In this document: positions 14,708 to 18,198 of the stretch, in pieces
Layout: each line of letters starts with the position of its first letter
How positions within the stretch are numbered: position 1 is the first letter of the stretch
Assembly: GCA_947630635.1 (NCBI GenBank)
Contig: CANRIJ010000014.1
Location: 1-18,198, forward strand
Source: an uncultured Spirochaetaceae bacterium
GTDB lineage: Bacteria; Spirochaetota; Spirochaetia; Sphaerochaetales; Sphaerochaetaceae
Direction of reading: 5' to 3'
Length of the DNA: 18,198 nt
Position numbers and translations under genes: made by a program
Notes under the pieces: generated by a model
Told to the model about the DNA's origin: nothing
The model's database searches: none
What the model saw: the letters and a program-made list of their open reading frames with translations, nothing else

Positions 14708-15658
14708 ATGCGTTATTGGGACAATCTGGTAATACAATTTCTTATTTTCTCGTTTATTGGATATATATGCGAAGTCATTTTCGTCTCTGTTGGCAAGAGA
14801 CGCCTGGTAAATAGGGGTTTTCTATATGGGCCATGGCTCCCAATCTATGGCTTTGGCGGAATAATCATAAAGATATGTCTTGTTCCACTTGCGCATATTC
14901 ATATCTGGGGACCCATATTGGTCTTCATCCTCGCAGTGATTCTCACAAGCATGGTTGAATATTTTGGCTCTTGGATGCTTGAGAAGTGCTTCTCAATCAA
15001 GCTTTGGGACTACTCTCATAAATTCTGCAATATAAATGGAAGAGTCTGTCTTCTAAACTCCTCCCTATTTGGAGTAATGGGACTCTTCTGCGTTTACTTA
15101 GTTGAGCCATTTCTCAATAAGTTCATCCAGAGAATACCAGATGTTCCACTGAGAATAATATCCGACTCGATAGTAGTGATTCTCGTTGCTGACACGATCC
15201 TAAGTGTTGTAAAGATGAGTGCATTCAAGAATGCTCTCAAGGAAATCCGCGATAGGGGCGAGGAGATTGAGAAGAGAGTCAGCGAGCTTAAGCTCAAAGG
15301 CAAAGACGAGATTGCCAATGAGCTCAAGAGGCGTCTTACTGAGGAGCTCGAGGAGCTTAAGAAGAGAAATGATAAGAGAGCCGATTCAATTCTCTCTTCA
15401 TTTCCGACTCTCACCAGCAGCCATGAGAAGATAAAGAAGCAGATTCAGGAGCTTAAGGCCTATAAGGCAGAGGCAAGAAGACTTATGAAAGAGGCTAAGC
15501 TCACCATAAAGACTGCAAAGGATGAATATAGGGAGAGGGAGACTGAAGAAGAGAGTGCTCTGAAGAAAGACAGAGAAAAGTTCAGAGAAGACAAGCTAAA
15601 GCTCAATGAAGAGCAACAAGTGAAGCTGACACCGGATGATAAGAATGGAAAAGACTGA
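14708..15658 (+). CDS. CmpB-type (PF06541-like) membrane protein with coiled-coil tail
   Basis: The first 170 residues have about five membrane segments and the motifs typical of the ABC_trans_CmpB/DUF1113 family, namely NRGFLYGPWLPIYGFGG (35-51) and EYFGSWMLEKCFSIKLWDYS (84-103). Members are annotated as putative transport permeases, but their function is not established. From about residue 172 to the end (316) the protein is highly charged, with heptad-like Leu/Ile spacing (EEIEKRVSELKLKGKDEI, LTEELEELKKRN), so a long cytoplasmic coiled coil is likely. I chose the ATG at 14708; an in-frame TTG at 14669 would add 13 residues. Neither has a visible Shine-Dalgarno site. The 3' end overlaps the next gene. 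Confidence 0.85.
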   Translation: MRYWDNLVIQFLIFSFIGYICEVIFVSVGKRRLVNRGFLYGPWLPIYGFGGIIIKICLVPLAHIHIWGPILVFILAVILTSMVEYFGSWMLEKCFSIKLWDYSHKFCNINGRVCLLNSSLFGVMGLFCVYLVEPFLNKFIQRIPDVPLRIISDSIVVILVADTILSVVKMSAFKNALKEIRDRGEEIEKRVSELKLKGKDEIANELKRRLTEELEELKKRNDKRADSILSSFPTLTSSHEKIKKQIQELKAYKAEARRLMKEAKLTIKTAKDEYRERETEEESALKKDREKFREDKLKLNEEQQVKLTPDDKNGKD

Positions 15659-16301
15659 TTTCAGGAGAGTCTATGATGAGGTAAGAGAGAAGAGCGAGAG
15701 CGCTCTTCTTCTAGCTGTATCCAAGAATTTTCCATATGAGGCAGTTTTGGATGCCTACTCTCAGGGAGCGCGTTTTTTTGGAGAGAACAGGGTTCAGGAA
15801 GCCCAAGAGAAATATCCAATGGATAGGCCAGAGGATATGCATCTCTTTCTTATTGGACATCTGCAGAGGAATAAGGCCAAGAGGGCAGTTCAGCTCTTTG
15901 ACAGAATCGAATCACTTGATTCTCTGGAGATAATCGACAGGGTAATGGATGAGGCTGAGAGAATCTCAAAGTCTATCGAGGTTCTCATTGAATATAACTC
16001 CTCTGGAGAGGAGAGCAAGAGCGGATTTAAGTGTGAAGAGGATTTGATTAAAGGCCTTGAAGAGGCAACTGAATCTGAGAGAATATCTATCAAGGGGATT
16101 ATGACAATAGGGCCGCTTACCGATGACAAGGAGAGAATAAAGGCCTCTTTTTTGAAGACAAAGAGACTCTTTGACAGTCTTAAGGACGAGTATGGGCTCA
16201 GCGTGCTCTCCATGGGCATGAGCGGCGATTGGCGCTTGGCTCTTGAGTGCGGTTCAACTGAAGTCAGAATAGGAACCCTGATATTTGGCAAGAGAAGATG
16301 A
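15645..16301 (+). CDS. yggS: YggS/PLPBP family pyridoxal phosphate-binding protein
   Basis: PLPBP proteins bind PLP on a single-domain alanine-racemase-like barrel and keep vitamin B6 and amino-acid pools in balance without known catalysis. Motifs are LLAVSKNF with the PLP lysine K27, FFGENRVQEAQEK, LFLIGHLQRNKAKRAV, IESLDS, the GIMTIGP strand and the phosphate-binding SMGMSGDW followed by GSTEVRIGTLIFG. Length is 218 aa from the ATG at 15645, which has GGA about eight bases upstream; an ATG at 15636 is also in frame. It overlaps the CmpB-type gene by about 14 bases and the next gene by four (ATGA). Confidence 0.93.
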   Translation: MEKTDFRRVYDEVREKSESALLLAVSKNFPYEAVLDAYSQGARFFGENRVQEAQEKYPMDRPEDMHLFLIGHLQRNKAKRAVQLFDRIESLDSLEIIDRVMDEAERISKSIEVLIEYNSSGEESKSGFKCEEDLIKGLEEATESERISIKGIMTIGPLTDDKERIKASFLKTKRLFDSLKDEYGLSVLSMGMSGDWRLALECGSTEVRIGTLIFGKRR

Positions 16302-16648
16302 AGAGAGCTATTTCAATCATTCTAATATTGCTTTTTATTCTTCCCGTTTACTCTGCCGATGAAGAGAAGACCATGCTTACTGCTCCTCTTGGCTATAAAT
16401 ATGAGGCCTATAGAGATGACGAATTTCCATCTTGGGCAATGGAGCTGAGGCGCTCAGAGACAGTGTTCTTTGGCTCCTTTGTTATCACCCTTCCTCTCTC
16501 TATGCTCTCTTTCTCGCTAGCCAATAGGTATAGTCCATCGTTCAATCCAGATCCGGGAACAATGATGCTCTATCAAGTGGGGGCTGCATGTACGCTCTCT
16601 CTTGTTGTTGTTCTAATAGACTACATTCTAGGTCTTTTTGAGGAATGA
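16298..16648 (+). CDS. small hypothetical membrane protein with signal peptide
   Basis: I do not recognise it. The 116-residue protein begins with a signal-peptide-like segment (residues 1-20, PVYSA before DEEK). A soluble stretch containing WAMELRRSET follows, then two likely membrane segments near residues 55-75 and 89-111. It overlaps yggS by ATGA and is followed after one base by the pseudouridine synthase start, so it belongs firmly to the operon. The tight packing and the intact frame argue for a real gene. Confidence 0.8.
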   Translation: MKRAISIILILLFILPVYSADEEKTMLTAPLGYKYEAYRDDEFPSWAMELRRSETVFFGSFVITLPLSMLSFSLANRYSPSFNPDPGTMMLYQVGAACTLSLVVVLIDYILGLFEE

Positions 16649-16649
16649 G

Positions 16650-17570
16650 ATGATTAAGAAAGAGAGCATGTCTCTGGTCTCTGATAGAGAGGGCCGCTTT
16701 GATCAGATATTCTCAACTCTATCCGATACTCCGCGTTCGATTTTCTCAAAGGATACAACAGAGTGCTTTGTAAATAGCAAAGATGCCAAAAAGAGCTCAA
16801 AGGTGAAAATAGGCGACATTCTCGAGGCAAACTGGATTGAGGAGTATTTTGAGAACCTTGAGAAAAGCGATGTGGATTTAGAGGAAATATACGAGGATGA
16901 TGATATTCTTGTTATAAATAAGAGACAGGGCCTAGTAGTCCATCCAGGCGCTGGCGTCTATGAAAACACTATAGTAAATGGCCTCTTGTACAAATATGGA
17001 GATGATTTTTCTGAAGATGGAGATCTCCGTCCTGGCATTGTTCATAGACTTGATAAGGATACCAGCGGTGTAATGGTTATCGCAAAGAACAGAGAGGCAC
17101 TTGAGAAGCTTCAGGAGGATTTCAGGGAGCGCAGGGTAAAGAAGACTTACTACGCAATTGTCAAAGGCGAGATGAATGAGAGCTTTGGAAGGATAGAGAA
17201 GAGAATCGAAAGAGATAGAAGAGACAGAAAACGCTTCAAGGCAACTGATAGCAATGTGAGGGGAAAGAGCGCCATTACTGAATATAAAGTGCTTTCATCC
17301 AAAAATGGCTATTCATTTCTTGAGATATCTCTCTTAACCGGCAGGACTCATCAGATAAGGGTTCATATGAAATCTTTGAATCATCCTGTTCTAGGGGATT
17401 CAATTTACTCTCAGCAGGATAAGCGCTTTAGGGATGCGACTCTTATGCTTCATAGCGGAAGGCTCTCTTTTACTCATCCCAGAACAGGCGAGGCTATGGA
17501 CTTTGCCACGCCCCTTCCTGATAGGATGAAGAGCATCTTAAATGAGCTTGAGATCAAGGAGATGCTATGA
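16650..17570 (+). CDS. RluA/RluD-family 23S rRNA pseudouridine synthase
   Basis: Converts uridines of rRNA (RluD: helix 69 of 23S rRNA) to pseudouridine. An N-terminal S4-like domain spans about residues 10-70. The catalytic domain then carries HRLDKDTSGVM with catalytic Asp135, RRVKKTYYAIVKG, the later TGRTHQIRVHM and HPVLGDSIY, all typical of the RluA/C/D family. Length is 306 aa. The start is the ATG at 16650, with GAGG six bases upstream; an upstream TTG at 16638 would overlap the preceding gene and lacks such a site. The TGA overlaps the rsgA ATG (ATGA). The RluD subtype is most likely because of the S4 domain, but the exact target site is not proven. Confidence 0.92.
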   Translation: MIKKESMSLVSDREGRFDQIFSTLSDTPRSIFSKDTTECFVNSKDAKKSSKVKIGDILEANWIEEYFENLEKSDVDLEEIYEDDDILVINKRQGLVVHPGAGVYENTIVNGLLYKYGDDFSEDGDLRPGIVHRLDKDTSGVMVIAKNREALEKLQEDFRERRVKKTYYAIVKGEMNESFGRIEKRIERDRRDRKRFKATDSNVRGKSAITEYKVLSSKNGYSFLEISLLTGRTHQIRVHMKSLNHPVLGDSIYSQQDKRFRDATLMLHSGRLSFTHPRTGEAMDFATPLPDRMKSILNELEIKEML

Positions 17571-18198
17571 GATTTCAAATAAGAAGGGCAATTAGAAATC
17601 TCTATTGCGGCCTCTCGCTAGAGGACGGAAAAGAGTACGATCTCAGAATAAAGGGAAAGGTCCTAAAGGTAGAGAATACATTTAATCCAATAGCAGTGGG
17701 CGATATTGCAATTGGAAACAGATACTCTCAGAGCGAGGCTCTTATTGATTCTCTTGAAGAGAGAAAGAGCTCTTTTACCCGCTGGAACAGCAAAGCCGAG
17801 GTCAATCAGACAATCTCTGCGAATCAGGATCTGACTGTAATAGTCGTCTCATACGATTCGCCTCCATTTAGACCTCGATTTTTGGATAGGGCAATCTCCT
17901 GCTCATTTAACTCAAAGATTATTGTCATTGCAAATAAATGCGATCTAAAGAGAGATAATGAGACTGATTCCTATCTAGATCTATATGACTCTCTTGGTTT
18001 TAGCGTGATTAGGGCCTCGGTAATGAATAATACTGGACTTGATCAGATAAAAGATGCGATTCAGAACAATATCTCATGTTTTGTCGGACAGTCCGGAGTT
18101 GGGAAATCAAGCATTATAAATGCACTGATGGGAACGAGCCAGAGAGTTGGCGATATAAGCCAGAAATACAATAGGGGCAAGCATACTACCAATTATGC
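17567..18198 (+). CDS. rsgA: ribosome small subunit GTPase RsgA (partial, 3' end off window)
   Basis: RsgA is a circularly permuted GTPase that checks 30S maturation. My translation from the ATG at 17567 shows an OB-like N-terminal part and then G4 NKCDL near residue 123. The P-loop GQSGVGKSS (G1) follows near residues 174-182, then NALMG, and NRGKHTTNY just before the edge. The G4-before-G1 order is the family hallmark. The frame is open to the window end. It overlaps the pseudouridine synthase gene by ATGA, so two ribosome-maturation genes are translated together. Confidence 0.95.
   Translation, partial: MRFQIRRAIRNLYCGLSLEDGKEYDLRIKGKVLKVENTFNPIAVGDIAIGNRYSQSEALIDSLEERKSSFTRWNSKAEVNQTISANQDLTVIVVSYDSPPFRPRFLDRAISCSFNSKIIVIANKCDLKRDNETDSYLDLYDSLGFSVIRASVMNNTGLDQIKDAIQNNISCFVGQSGVGKSSIINALMGTSQRVGDISQKYNRGKHTTNY

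Noticed and set aside
1..18198. CRISPR array, transposase, phage gene, toxin-antitoxin pair or defence cluster
   Set aside because: No regularly spaced repeats, no transposase or integrase motifs, and no small two-gene toxin-antitoxin pairs were seen; nearly all genes are housekeeping or envelope genes.

Overview
The window is a moderately AT-rich chromosomal segment, almost certainly from a spirochaete of the Treponema/Spirochaetales group. The basis is the gene string rpsB-tsf-frr-uppS-cdsA-dxr, a beta-barrel protein that looks like the treponemal UPF0164/FadL-like family, and several lipoproteins with spirochaete-style lipoboxes. Most genes are housekeeping genes in tightly packed operons with stop/start overlaps. 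No insertion sequence, phage gene or CRISPR array is visible.

Layout. 1-4560 (minus): rpsB, tsf, frr, uppS, cdsA and the start of dxr form one translation plus isoprenoid/phospholipid operon. 4561-4736 is a divergent promoter region. 4737-6658 (plus): a lipoprotein is translationally coupled to an outer-membrane beta-barrel protein and followed by a bidirectional terminator at 6675-6716. 6742-7974 (minus): argG stands alone.

7975-8466 is the least explained stretch. It holds an argG promoter with a good ArgR-type operator, an unassigned structured RNA on the minus strand with its own promoter and intrinsic terminator, and a 15-bp inverted repeat flanking that RNA. It ends with a near-leaderless promoter for the next gene. 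8467-10216 (plus): a polytopic membrane protein, then an unusual fusion of a CYTH (triphosphate tunnel) domain with RNase HI. 10213-11938 (minus): a TPR lipoprotein and a uracil phosphoribosyltransferase with an N-terminal extension. 12028-14499 (plus): adk and a cytoplasmic GH13 glycosidase. 14545-14616: tRNA-Val(UAC) with its own promoter and terminator. 14708-18198 (plus): a CmpB-type membrane protein with a coiled-coil tail, a YggS/PLPBP protein, a small membrane protein, an RluD-type pseudouridine synthase and a truncated rsgA, all overlapping or nearly so.

Functionally the window combines translation (S2, EF-Ts, RRF, tRNA-Val, RluD-like, RsgA), envelope precursor synthesis (Dxr, UppS, CdsA), nucleotide and arginine metabolism (Adk, Upp, ArgG) and envelope proteins. 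The points most worth a second look are the argG-upstream RNA with its flanking repeats and the CYTH-RNase HI fusion. I did not find a clear multi-gene novel system.
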